Below are positions 25,561 to 33,137 of a stretch of 64,000 nt of DNA, piece after piece; position 1 is the first letter of the stretch; each line of letters starts with the position of its first letter. Under the pieces are notes generated by a model. It saw nothing but the letters and a program-made list of their open reading frames with translations. It did no database searches and had not been told where the DNA came from. The DNA comes from Candidatus Leptofilum gracile (GTDB taxonomy: Bacteria; Chloroflexota; Anaerolineae; Promineifilales; Promineifilaceae). The DNA is taken from NCBI GenBank assembly GCA_016713825.1, contig JADJOJ010000003.1, positions 434,001-498,000 of the forward strand, in the 5' to 3' direction. The translations under genes and the position numbers were made by a program.

Positions 25561-26448
25561 AATTCGCTGGCCTAACAATGATGCTGCCAGCTCCACGGCC
25601 AGTTCGGCCGTGCGGTTCATGGTATCCAGGATGGGATTTATTTCTACGATGTCCATCGACTGCACGCGGCCGCTGTCGCCCAGAATTTCCATGAGCAGAT
25701 GGGCTTCGCGGTAGCTGAGTCCGCCGGGAACGGCCGTTCCCACCCCCGGCGCTTCATCTGGATCCAGGCTGTCCATGTCTAAACTGACGTGAATGCGCGA
25801 AAAATGGCGCAATCGGTCGATCGCTTGCCGGGCAATGCTGGCCATGCCCATCTCATCCACATGCCGCATGGTGAAGACGCTGATGCCGCTGCGGGCCAGC
25901 CGCTCTCGTTCTGCATCGTCCAGGTCGCGGATGCCAATTTGCACGATTTGGCGCGGCTTGAGCTTGGCTCCGGGCGTGCCCACGTTCACCAGCGGTTCTG
26001 GCCCTTCGCCCACCAGCGCCGCTACCGGCATGCCGTGAATGTTGCCGCTGGGGGAGCTTTCTGGCGTGTTAAAGTCGCCGTGGGCATCTACCCAGATGAC
26101 GCCCAACGATTCATCCTGCGACTGGGCGGCGATGGAGCCGATGCTGATGCTGTGGTCGCCCCCCAGGAAGATGGCAAATTCGTCGGCCAGGACGCATTTA
26201 CGGGCGATGTCGTAGATGTTTTGGCAAACGGCCGTTACCGTTTTCAACCGTTTCGCGCCCGTTTGGGCCACATTTTCTTCTGGGTTGGGCACAGGCACGT
26301 TGCCTTCATCAAAGACGGTGTGCCCCAGCCGCTCCAGCCGAGCTTGTAAGCCTGCATAGCGGGCAGCGCTGGGGCCCATGTCTACGCCCCGCCGGTTTTG
26401 GCCCAAATCCATGGGCACGCCAATAATGCGAACGTTCCTCTTGTGCAA
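25555..26448 (-). CDS. rocF: Arginase family protein
   Basis: Manganese ureohydrolase of 297 residues; arginase converts L-arginine to ornithine and urea. The metal-binding motifs are all present: GGDHS (96-100), DAHGD (121-125), His138 in NIHGM, and SLDMDSLDP (222-230). The opening RIIGVPMDLGQNRRGVDMGP is characteristic of true arginases rather than agmatinases, so arginase is the preferred substrate call. Start at ATG 26448. Its upstream region carries four tandem 17-bp units with GTGGCCAC palindromes, a possible operator. Confidence 0.92.
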   Translation of the reverse strand: MHKRNVRIIGVPMDLGQNRRGVDMGPSAARYAGLQARLERLGHTVFDEGNVPVPNPEENVAQTGAKRLKTVTAVCQNIYDIARKCVLADEFAIFLGGDHSISIGSIAAQSQDESLGVIWVDAHGDFNTPESSPSGNIHGMPVAALVGEGPEPLVNVGTPGAKLKPRQIVQIGIRDLDDAERERLARSGISVFTMRHVDEMGMASIARQAIDRLRHFSRIHVSLDMDSLDPDEAPGVGTAVPGGLSYREAHLLMEILGDSGRVQSMDIVEINPILDTMNRTAELAVELAASLLGQRIL

Positions 26449-26463
26449 TATGCGCCTCCGATC

Positions 26464-26531
26464 AAAATAGTGGTCACACTAAAATTGTGGCCACAATAAA
26501 ATAGTGGCCACAATAAAATAGTGGTGCGGGT
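26464..26531. promoter_or_regulatory. Four tandem 17-bp units with GTGGCCAC palindromes upstream of arginase
   Basis: Units start at 26464, 26481, 26498 and 26515, each of the form AAAATAGTGGCCACAAT; the outer two are degenerate. The second contains a perfect 14-bp palindrome, ATTGTGGCCACAAT (26484-26497). They lie 16-83 bases upstream of the arginase start on its strand. The spacing of about 1.6 helical turns and the palindromic core suggest a binding site for a dimeric regulator; this is inference. Confidence 0.5.
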
Positions 26532-26566
26532 ATTGTTACCCATCCCACACAATGCAGCAACCAGAT

Positions 26567-26600
26567 AAAAAAAGGCTCCTTCATGCGAAGGAGCCTTTTC
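26567..26600 (-). terminator. Terminator downstream of the 24-heme cytochrome gene
   Basis: Arms AAGGCTCCTTC and GAAGGAGCCTT with a 4-base loop, followed on the minus strand by a run of seven T. It lies 23 bases after the stop codon at 26623 and ends the cytochrome operon. The right side also has TTTT, so it could stop plus-strand transcripts. Confidence 0.88.
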
Positions 26601-26622
26601 ATAACGGTGTCAGCGGGGTGGG

Positions 26623-28722
26623 TTAGTCGTGTTTACGGCCGTCTGCATGGCACTGCGTACAGTTGCTGCCGTTGTACCCATTTTCGTCCTTGTGTTCCTC
26701 ATCCATTTTTCGCTGCGAATGGCAGTTGGTACAGGTCCAGCTGGAAGTGTTGCCGCCAGGATGGCACGATTCGCAATTGTTGTTGGCCCCGCCGTGCCCG
26801 GTGGGGAACGAATGGCTGAAAGAAGCCCCGGAAAAAGAGTTGGTATTGTGGCAGTCAGAGCATTGCCCGGCAAAGTGGTTTTGGGGCGGTTGGTGGCAAG
26901 AGGCGCAGTCCGTCAGGCCCGCATGGTTGAAGCTGGCGTTGCCAAAGTTGCCCGTGTCCTGGTGGCAGGTGCTGCACGCACCCGCAAAATGATTGTCTGG
27001 CGCTCTGTGGCAAACCGAGCAATCTTGCCCGCCAATGTTGGCGTGGCTAAAGTTGGCGTTTTTAAAGTTGCCCGTATCTTGATGACAAGAGGAACACGCA
27101 CCACCCCAATGGTTGGCCGGGGCGCTGTGGCAGGCGGCACAATCTTGCCCGCCGATGGTGGCGTGGTTGAAGTTGGCATTTTTAAAGTTGCCCGTGTCTT
27201 GATGGCAGGCAGAACATTGCCCGGCAAAATGATTGGCCGGTGCGCCGTGGCAGGCTGAACAATCGGTGTTGCCAATGTTGGCGTGGCTGAAGTTGGCGTT
27301 TTTGAAGTTGTTGGTGTCTTGATGGCAGGCGCTGCAAGCTCCGGCGTAATGGTTGGCGGGCGCACCGTGGCAGGCGGAGCAATCTTGCCCGTTGATGGTG
27401 GCGTGGTTGAAGTTGGCGTTTTTGAAGTTGTTGGTGTCTTGATGGCAGGCGGCGCAAGCCCCGGCGAAATGGTTGGCAGGCGGCGCGTGGCAGCCTGCAC
27501 AATCTTGCCCGCTGACGGTGGCGTGGTTAAAGACCGCATTGGCGAAGTTGCCAGTATCGCTGTGGCAGGCGGAGCAGGCCCCGGCGAAGTGGTTGGCGGG
27601 TGGGGCGTGGCAGGCGGCACAATCTTGCCCGCCAATGACGCTGTGGTTAAAGATGGCGTTGGCAAAATTGCTGGTATCGCTGTGGCAGAGGGTGCAGGCT
27701 CCTGCCCAATGGTTGGCGGGTGGAGCGTGGCAGCTGGCACAATCTTGCCCGCCGATGGTGGCGTGGTTGAAGACGGCGTTGGCAAAGTTGTCGGTATCGC
27801 TGTGGCAGGCGGAGCAGGCCCCAGCGAAATGGTTGGCGGGTGGGGCGTGGCAAGCGGCGCAATCCTGGTTGCCCATGAGGCTGTGGTCGAAGGAAACGGC
27901 CGTCCACACCGTCACATCATGGCAAGCCGTACAATCGGTACCAAACTGGCCTTCATGCGGATCATCTTTGGCATGGCAGCTGAGGCAGTTGGTGGCCGTG
28001 CCTTTGTAGGTGCTGCCCGTGTGGCAGTTGCTGCACTTCAGGTTATCGTGGCCACCGGTGAGCGGGAAGAAATCGTGCTCCAGCGAGCCTTCCGGGAACG
28101 GCACGTCCAGCGGATTGTCCAGGCTAACGGGAAGGCCAGTAGCGTCGCTGTCTGCTTCTGGGTCGGGCGTGGGCCGGGTGAGCGCGGCCAGGTCGGGGTT
28201 GATGGCGGCAATCTCGGCGATGGGGGTGGGGGTTGGATTGCTGAGGGCCAGTTGCAGTTCGGTCATTTTATCGAGGAGGGTGGAAACGGCCGTTGCCATC
28301 GCCTCACCATCCCCCTCCACCAATTCCAGCCCATCTAGCAAGGCCAGCGTGCGCTCTGTTAGCAGCAGCAGCCGCTGCTTGAGTGCCGGTTGGGCTTCTG
28401 CCGGGGCCAGCTCGATGGCGTTGATTGCCTGGTTAAACGCATTGTCCAGGTAGGCCAGCGCCAGACGCTGGTTAGCGCTGCCCAGCAGTATTTCCAAATT
28501 GTCAATGCGCCGCTCCAGCAAATCCAGCAGCGAATTGGCCCTGGGTTCCCCGGCGCGTACCAGCCGGTTCAGCCACAGCTGCTCGGCATTGTTTTGCGCC
28601 TTGAACAACTGGTCACCGGGCAAGTACGGCCCGGTGCGGGCCACGGAGTAGGTAACAGCTCCCCCAACAATGTCTATAAACAGAAAAATTGCCAATACAA
28701 CAACGAGGATTCGTCTTAACAT
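26623..28722 (-). CDS. 24-heme c-type cytochrome with tandem repeats
   Basis: Exported protein of 699 residues. An N-terminal hydrophobic segment (about 4-27) anchors or exports it; residues 30-180 are helical and heme-free, followed by a Pro-rich linker. From about residue 225 there are 24 CxxCH heme-binding motifs. Motifs 4-21 form nine tandem units of about 40 residues, each with two hemes (pattern DCAACHAPPANHFAG, then CSACHSDTxNFxNA, then FNHA), whose extra conserved His can serve as second axial ligands. Such arrays work as electron wires across the cell envelope. Last gene of the operon with cytochrome b, an 18-heme cytochrome, ferredoxin and an FAD enzyme. Electron partner unknown. 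Confidence 0.9.
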   Translation of the reverse strand: MLRRILVVVLAIFLFIDIVGGAVTYSVARTGPYLPGDQLFKAQNNAEQLWLNRLVRAGEPRANSLLDLLERRIDNLEILLGSANQRLALAYLDNAFNQAINAIELAPAEAQPALKQRLLLLTERTLALLDGLELVEGDGEAMATAVSTLLDKMTELQLALSNPTPTPIAEIAAINPDLAALTRPTPDPEADSDATGLPVSLDNPLDVPFPEGSLEHDFFPLTGGHDNLKCSNCHTGSTYKGTATNCLSCHAKDDPHEGQFGTDCTACHDVTVWTAVSFDHSLMGNQDCAACHAPPANHFAGACSACHSDTDNFANAVFNHATIGGQDCASCHAPPANHWAGACTLCHSDTSNFANAIFNHSVIGGQDCAACHAPPANHFAGACSACHSDTGNFANAVFNHATVSGQDCAGCHAPPANHFAGACAACHQDTNNFKNANFNHATINGQDCSACHGAPANHYAGACSACHQDTNNFKNANFSHANIGNTDCSACHGAPANHFAGQCSACHQDTGNFKNANFNHATIGGQDCAACHSAPANHWGGACSSCHQDTGNFKNANFSHANIGGQDCSVCHRAPDNHFAGACSTCHQDTGNFGNASFNHAGLTDCASCHQPPQNHFAGQCSDCHNTNSFSGASFSHSFPTGHGGANNNCESCHPGGNTSSWTCTNCHSQRKMDEEHKDENGYNGSNCTQCHADGRKHD
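26811..27864 (-). repeat. Nine tandem units of about 120 bp inside the 24-heme gene
   Basis: Units are in register every 120 bases (for example at 27864, 27744 and 27624 on the minus strand); the last differs by two codons. Several adjacent units are very alike at DNA level, suggesting expansion by slippage or unequal recombination. Confidence 0.85.
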
Positions 28723-28790
28723 GATAACGTTTCTCCACTACGACTTACTTCTGCTTCCACTACGCTTTAATAAAAAATAATTCCAGTGCG

Positions 28791-28860
28791 GTGAGTGAAA
28801 AGTGATACGTGATACGTGATGCGTAAAAAGCGCTCTAAACTTTTTACTTTTTACTACGAA
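28791..28860. repeat. Heptad repeat array after the FAD oxidoreductase gene
   Basis: Ten 7-base units: GTGAGTG, AAAAGTG, ATACGTG twice, ATGCGTA, AAAAGCG, CTCTAAA, CTTTTTA twice, CTACGAA. GTAAAAAG and CTTTTTAC form an inverted repeat. The last unit contains the TAG stop of the oxidoreductase (reverse complement CTA at 28854-28856). Confidence 0.7.
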
Positions 28861-30194
28861 ACTTGAGCCGGTTCCGGCAAAAGCGATTGCCAAAACTGCA
28901 TCAGGCAGCGGCGCATTCGCGGGCCGCCCGCGCTGAGCTCTTCAAACATGCTGCCAATGTTCACTTCATGCTCAATCAGGTAACGCAGCGAGTCGGTGAG
29001 GCTTTGCTCGCCGATGACCAGCGCCCCTACCAGATGATCGCCGCTGAGCACCAGGCGGATGGTGTTCTCTTTTTCGGCAGCCCAGGCACTGCGATACGGC
29101 CGTGGGTGGGTGTACCAAACCTCGCTGGAACCGCGCGACACGTGCTGCAAAATCCGAGGCTCGTCTGACTCACTATCTGGCCGGGGATTGATTTGCCCCA
29201 TCGTGGTGATGTGCAGGCCAAACAGCAGGCAGGCGTTGAATGGGCTGCCCTTCTCGTAGGCGTATGGTTTGCCGACCATGTTTAGCCCGGCAGCGTTGCC
29301 CTCGGCCACGGCGCTGGGCCAGAGGACGTCTAGCATATGTTTTTGGGTCCAGCGGTCGTACACCTGGGCGCAGTCGCCAGCGGCGTAGACGTGGGGCACG
29401 TTGGTTTCCAGGCGCTCGTTCACCAAAATGGCCCGGTCGGTGGCGATGGGGCTGTTGGCCACCACGTCGATGAGCGGCTTGACGCCGATGGCCACGCCCA
29501 CCAGATCGCACTTAAATTCGCGGCCGTCTTTCAGGCGCACGCCGCGCACGCGCCCTTTGCGGTCGCCTAAAATTTCTACCGCTTCGGTGTGGTAATGGAT
29601 GTTCACGTGGTGGGCTCTCATCTTCTTTTCCAGCAGGGCGGCTTCTTCGTCGTTAAACACTTGCGCCCAGAGGCGGTCCCGGCGTAAAAAGTAGTGGGTT
29701 TCCAGGCCGCGATGGGCCAGCCCTTCGCTTAGTTCCAGGGCGGTGATGCCGCCGCCAATGACTACAGCGCGGCGGGCGCGGCGGCTCTTTTGCACCAGCT
29801 CTTTGGTGCCGTCGAGTGTGTCCAGGTAAACCACGCCGTCCAGTTCGGCTCCTGGGTAGGGGGGCGGGGTGGCTCTGGCTCCGGTGGCAATGAGCAGGCG
29901 ATCGTAGGGGAGGGAACGGCCGTCTCCCAACCAAACCACCTGCTGCGCCACATCAATCCTTTCAGCCTGCCCCAGTACCAGATTGATGCCCCACTCCTCG
30001 TACCAGCCCAGGGTACGGGCCATGATTTGCTCCGGCGGCACCTCGTTGATGAGCACGTAAGCCAGGCCAGGGCGGGAATACATCGGGTACGGTTCGGCGG
30101 TGAGGATGATGATTTCCCCGGCGGCGTCGTTTTGGCGAATGGTTTGGGCGGCGGTGGCCCCGGCTGCCCCGTTGCCAATAATCACGTAGCGCAT
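28854..30194 (-). CDS. FAD-dependent NAD(P) oxidoreductase
   Basis: Flavoprotein of 446 residues of the pyridine nucleotide-disulfide oxidoreductase fold, without the redox CxxxxC of disulfide reductases. FAD-binding GNGAAGATAA is at residues 7-16; MYSRPGLAYVL is typical of NirB/rubredoxin-reductase-like members; the NAD(P)-binding VIGGGITALE is at 145-154 and the second FAD motif AAGDCAQ at 271-277. It starts three bases after the ferredoxin stop, so the pair probably forms an NAD(P)H-ferredoxin module that feeds or drains the neighbouring cytochromes. Direction of electron flow cannot be read from sequence. Confidence 0.85.
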   Translation of the reverse strand: MRYVIIGNGAAGATAAQTIRQNDAAGEIIILTAEPYPMYSRPGLAYVLINEVPPEQIMARTLGWYEEWGINLVLGQAERIDVAQQVVWLGDGRSLPYDRLLIATGARATPPPYPGAELDGVVYLDTLDGTKELVQKSRRARRAVVIGGGITALELSEGLAHRGLETHYFLRRDRLWAQVFNDEEAALLEKKMRAHHVNIHYHTEAVEILGDRKGRVRGVRLKDGREFKCDLVGVAIGVKPLIDVVANSPIATDRAILVNERLETNVPHVYAAGDCAQVYDRWTQKHMLDVLWPSAVAEGNAAGLNMVGKPYAYEKGSPFNACLLFGLHITTMGQINPRPDSESDEPRILQHVSRGSSEVWYTHPRPYRSAWAAEKENTIRLVLSGDHLVGALVIGEQSLTDSLRYLIEHEVNIGSMFEELSAGGPRMRRCLMQFWQSLLPEPAQVS

Positions 30195-30197
30195 GGT

Positions 30198-30509
30198 TTA
30201 ATCTCCACTGGCCATTTCGCCCATCTGGGCGGCAAAACGGTCCATGACGATGACGTGGGCCTGGGTTTCCCAGCGCAGCGTACCGCGTGGGCAGACGTTG
30301 ACGCAGTTGCCGCAGCTGATGCAAGCGGCGTCGCTAACGGGCAGGCCTTGCCGGGCATAGTCGCGCACGGGGATGCCCACCGGGCAGTTGTAGCCGCAGA
30401 TGCCGCACTGGACGCAGCGGCTGGCGTCGGCCACCACGCGGCCCAGCTGGACCGTCTTTTCTAGCTCTGGCTCTTTTTTTCGTCGGATGAGTGCATCAAA
30501 TAAGCCCAT
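30198..30509 (-). CDS. Ferredoxin with two [4Fe-4S] clusters
   Basis: Electron carrier of 103 residues with two full cluster motifs: Cys32, 35, 38, 42 and Cys63, 66, 69, 73. In each the fourth Cys is followed by Pro. A basic N-terminus (ALIRRKKEPELEK) precedes the clusters. No signal peptide, so cytoplasmic. It is placed three bases before the FAD oxidoreductase in a tight pair; 249 bases separate it from the 18-heme gene upstream. Confidence 0.9.
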   Translation of the reverse strand: MGLFDALIRRKKEPELEKTVQLGRVVADASRCVQCGICGYNCPVGIPVRDYARQGLPVSDAACISCGNCVNVCPRGTLRWETQAHVIVMDRFAAQMGEMASGD

Positions 30510-30542
30510 AAAAATCCTTCGTTACGATTCATTCGCTTATGA

Positions 30543-30600
30543 GATTGGACCAGTTTCTTTGGCTGAAAGTTGCTTTTTCCAGATACAAATTGGTCCAATC
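30543..30600. repeat. Inverted repeat upstream of the ferredoxin gene
   Basis: Arms GATTGGACCA (30543-30552) and TGGTCCAATC (30591-30600), extended to 13 of 14 matching bases, with 38 bases between arms. It ends 34 bases upstream of the ferredoxin start and may mark a promoter or operator that lets the ferredoxin pair be expressed separately. Confidence 0.4.
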
Positions 30601-30676
30601 TTGACCGTTCCACCCAAAAAGTGTTCACAAAAGCAGCCTGGTAACGGGTACCCCTGACCAAAGTACCGGTTACAGG

Positions 30677-30761
30677 TCACCCTCACCCCAGCCCTCTCCC
30701 TCAAGGGAGAGGGAGCTAATGCCCTCAGCCCTGCCAGGGGGGAGGGTTAAGGTGGGGGTCA
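30677..30761. repeat. REP-like GC-rich element downstream of the 18-heme gene
   Basis: Begins TCACCCTCACCCC, contains the inverted core CCCTCTCCCTCAAGGGAGAG and ends GGTGGGGGTCA, the outer ends being partial inverted repeats. It touches the stop of the 18-heme cytochrome gene. Similar CCCTCACCCC...GGGTGAGGG elements are dispersed in other bacteria, so a mobile REP/MITE origin is plausible. Confidence 0.5.
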
Positions 30762-32255
30762 ATCGTCGTCCTCTGCCTCGTCTTCGTGGCCGGTGGGATG
30801 GCAGGTGGCGCAGGCGAACAGTTCGGCCTGGGTGATGGTTAGCTCGTCGTGGTCGTCCAGCACCTGCTCAACGTTGTGCTCATGACAGGTGGTGCAGTCG
30901 TAGGCGGTGTAGCTGGTGGTGGTGTGACAGGCGGTACATGCCAACACGCCCTGCTCGCCGTGGTCCAGCGGGAAGGTGTGCTGGCGCAGCTGGGCGGGCA
31001 GCCAGGCATCGACGGTGTGGCAGTTGGCGCAGTCGGTGCCGAAGATGCCCAAGTGGATTTCTGGCTCGGCGTGGCAGGCGACGCACTCTTTGGGCGTGCC
31101 CTGGAATAGTTGATTCTGGTGGCAGGCGGTGCATTCGGCGGTGGCGTGCTGCCCTGTCAGCGGGAAGACGTCGGCATGGTTGAAGTTGGCCATGCTGTCT
31201 AGCCCGTCGTGGCACTCCTGGCAGGCGGGGCCAAAGAGGGCGGTATGTTCGGCGATGAAGGTGGGAACGGCCGTTCCATGACACCCTGCACACGTCGCAT
31301 CCTGCACCTGGATGGGCTGCTCGCCGGTGTGGCAATGGGTACAGGCCAGCGGGCTGCCGTCAAAATCTTCCATGTGGCGGGCCAGGCTGAAGCGGGTGGT
31401 GCGCTCATGGTCAAACGGCGCGTCGTCAAATTGGGCGGGCTGCCAGGCGGCGGTGGCGTGGCATTCAGCACAGTTGGTGCCAAACATGGCCAGGTGCTCT
31501 TCCGGCTCGGCGTGGCAAGCCACACATTCCTGCGGCGTGCCTTCAAATTCGCCGCCCGCGTGGCAGCTTTCGCAGCGGGTGGTTTCGTGGGCACCGGTGA
31601 GGGCAAACAGCTCGGCGTGTTGGGCCATGGTGAAGTCAGACATGCTGTCCAGGCCGTCGTGGCAGTTGAGGCAGTTGGCTCCGTAGGCGTCGTCGTGCAG
31701 GGCCATAAATTCGGCATCCAGCTCGCGGTGGCAGCTGTCGCAGGTGCTGTTTTCGATGCTGTAGCTGCCTGCGTCAACGTGACAGTCGGCGCAGGCCATT
31801 TCGGCGTTAAGAGTTGTTACATCGTGATGGGCCAGGCTAAAGCGGGCGAGATCGTGGTCGAAGTTGGCGACAGCGGCCGTTTTCAGATCATAGTCGTGCC
31901 CTAGATGTTCCAGATGGCAGCTGCCGCACGGTTCGACATCGGGTAAACGGCCGTGTAGCCCATCGCTTTGCCGTTCCACGGCGATATTTTCGTGGCAATC
32001 CTGGCAGAGCGCCGCCTGAACACCGCGAAATGGTTCGTGGCATTGGCCGCAGTCGTCGGCAATGTCGGCGTGGGACATGACGTTGGCAATCGGTTCGCCG
32101 CTGTGGTTGAGGGCAGACAGCTCGCCAGGGCTAAAGGCGCGCCCGCCTGTCAGGTATACCCAAACGGCCAAACCCACCGCCAAAATGAGGGTGGAGCTGA
32201 GGGCAACCGGCGAAAAAATGGGATGCTGGCGTTCCAGCCGTTTGTACTGCCTCAT
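30759..32255 (-). CDS. 18-heme c-type cytochrome
   Basis: Exported multiheme protein of 498 residues. The frame is open to 32504, but the ATG at 32255 is preferred: it overlaps the stop of the cytochrome b gene (ATGA) and starts MRQYKRLERQHPIFSPVAL before a membrane helix at about 16-36. Eighteen CxxCH motifs follow (CGQCH, CQDCH, CGSCH, CADCH and so on to CATCH), with many extra His that can serve as axial ligands. Two internal halves resemble each other (GLDSMSDFTMAQHAELFALT and GLDSMANFNHADVFPLT). Probably receives electrons from the adjoining cytochrome b. Confidence 0.9.
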   Translation of the reverse strand: MRQYKRLERQHPIFSPVALSSTLILAVGLAVWVYLTGGRAFSPGELSALNHSGEPIANVMSHADIADDCGQCHEPFRGVQAALCQDCHENIAVERQSDGLHGRLPDVEPCGSCHLEHLGHDYDLKTAAVANFDHDLARFSLAHHDVTTLNAEMACADCHVDAGSYSIENSTCDSCHRELDAEFMALHDDAYGANCLNCHDGLDSMSDFTMAQHAELFALTGAHETTRCESCHAGGEFEGTPQECVACHAEPEEHLAMFGTNCAECHATAAWQPAQFDDAPFDHERTTRFSLARHMEDFDGSPLACTHCHTGEQPIQVQDATCAGCHGTAVPTFIAEHTALFGPACQECHDGLDSMANFNHADVFPLTGQHATAECTACHQNQLFQGTPKECVACHAEPEIHLGIFGTDCANCHTVDAWLPAQLRQHTFPLDHGEQGVLACTACHTTTSYTAYDCTTCHEHNVEQVLDDHDELTITQAELFACATCHPTGHEDEAEDDD

Positions 32256-33127
32256 TTGAACAAGCCTGCCCGGAAGTAGAGGGTGGCAAACACGTGCAGC
32301 GCCACGGAAAAGAAGAGCGTCAGGCCGAAGGGAATGTGCAAAATGTGCCAGATGCGCATCACGCGGCGGGCGGCTTCCAGCATGTCGGTTTGGCGCTGCA
32401 GGTCGCGGCGGCGGGTGAGCATTTGGCTGAGCTGCTGCTTTTGCTCGGTGGCCAACTGGTCTAGCTGCTTGAGTTCTCGCTTGAGGCGGCGCTGGTAACG
32501 CCATTGGTAATAGGATCGGCCCAGGATGGTGAGGAATGGATTGCGCCCGCTTTGCCGTTCACCTAACTCGGCGACGATTTGCTGAACGCGCTCCGGTTTT
32601 TGCGCCTCGAACTGGGTGAGGAATTGCGAGATGGTGCCGATTTCGCGCTCCAGCGCCTGGCGCGAGGTGGTAACGCCAGAAATGGTGCGGGGTAGGGCGG
32701 TGTAGAGGTAACGCCCCATGAAGCCGCTGCCTACCACGATGAGGGTGAGAATGAAGCTGACCCCGGCCAGGCCGCGAAATTGCAGCCCGGTGTGCATCAG
32801 CACCATAAATGGCCCCACAATGCCGGTGACGATGTGCAGCGAGAGCCAGTAGCGCACTGGCCCGGCCCAATTGAGCCAGCTGGTGCGCTTACGGATGCTG
32901 TAGGCGGTTTCGGTCATGACCATGAGCAGGGTGCCGATGATGCCCAGGGAGTGGCCGAAGGGATGGCCGCCTTTGGGTGTGGTTAAAATGTCGTAGGCGA
33001 TGTAGATGCCGCTGAGGACGATGACGAAGAAGAGGCTGAGTTCGAGTTCATACGGCCGTACGGCCGTTTCCCCACTCGACGCAAAATCCTCACGACGGAC
33101 AAATGAGTTGGTTAACCGTTTTTGCAT
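32252..33127 (-). CDS. Diheme cytochrome b-like membrane protein
   Basis: Integral membrane protein of 291 residues with five hydrophobic helices (about 30-48, 60-78, 92-116, 122-144, 258-285) and a long charged coiled coil at 155-255 between helices 4 and 5. His98 and His112 in helix 3 and His264 and His278 in helix 5 show the 14-residue spacing typical of transmembrane b-heme pairs. It resembles cytochrome b561/formate dehydrogenase gamma-type quinol oxidoreducing subunits; quinol oxidation feeding the cytochromes is inferred. First gene of the operon, coupled by ATGA overlap to the 18-heme gene. Its 5' region carries two adjoining ACGGCCGT sites. Confidence 0.82.
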   Translation of the reverse strand: MQKRLTNSFVRREDFASSGETAVRPYELELSLFFVIVLSGIYIAYDILTTPKGGHPFGHSLGIIGTLLMVMTETAYSIRKRTSWLNWAGPVRYWLSLHIVTGIVGPFMVLMHTGLQFRGLAGVSFILTLIVVGSGFMGRYLYTALPRTISGVTTSRQALEREIGTISQFLTQFEAQKPERVQQIVAELGERQSGRNPFLTILGRSYYQWRYQRRLKRELKQLDQLATEQKQQLSQMLTRRRDLQRQTDMLEAARRVMRIWHILHIPFGLTLFFSVALHVFATLYFRAGLFK

Positions 33128-33137
33128 GGGGCGTCCC

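Noticed and set aside
26811..27864. Periodic 120-bp array considered as CRISPR or satellite
   Set aside because: Units are contiguous, in frame and encode heme motifs; there are no spacers.
27283..28338. 351-codon plus-strand frame opposite the 24-heme gene
   Set aside because: A Val/Gly/Ala-rich repeat sequence that arises because the opposite strand is a 120-bp periodic coding array.
32256..32504. N-terminal extension of the 18-heme protein
   Set aside because: It overlaps the cytochrome b gene in another frame and is Pro/Arg/His-rich junk; the ATG at 32255 is coupled by ATGA and starts a proper signal anchor.
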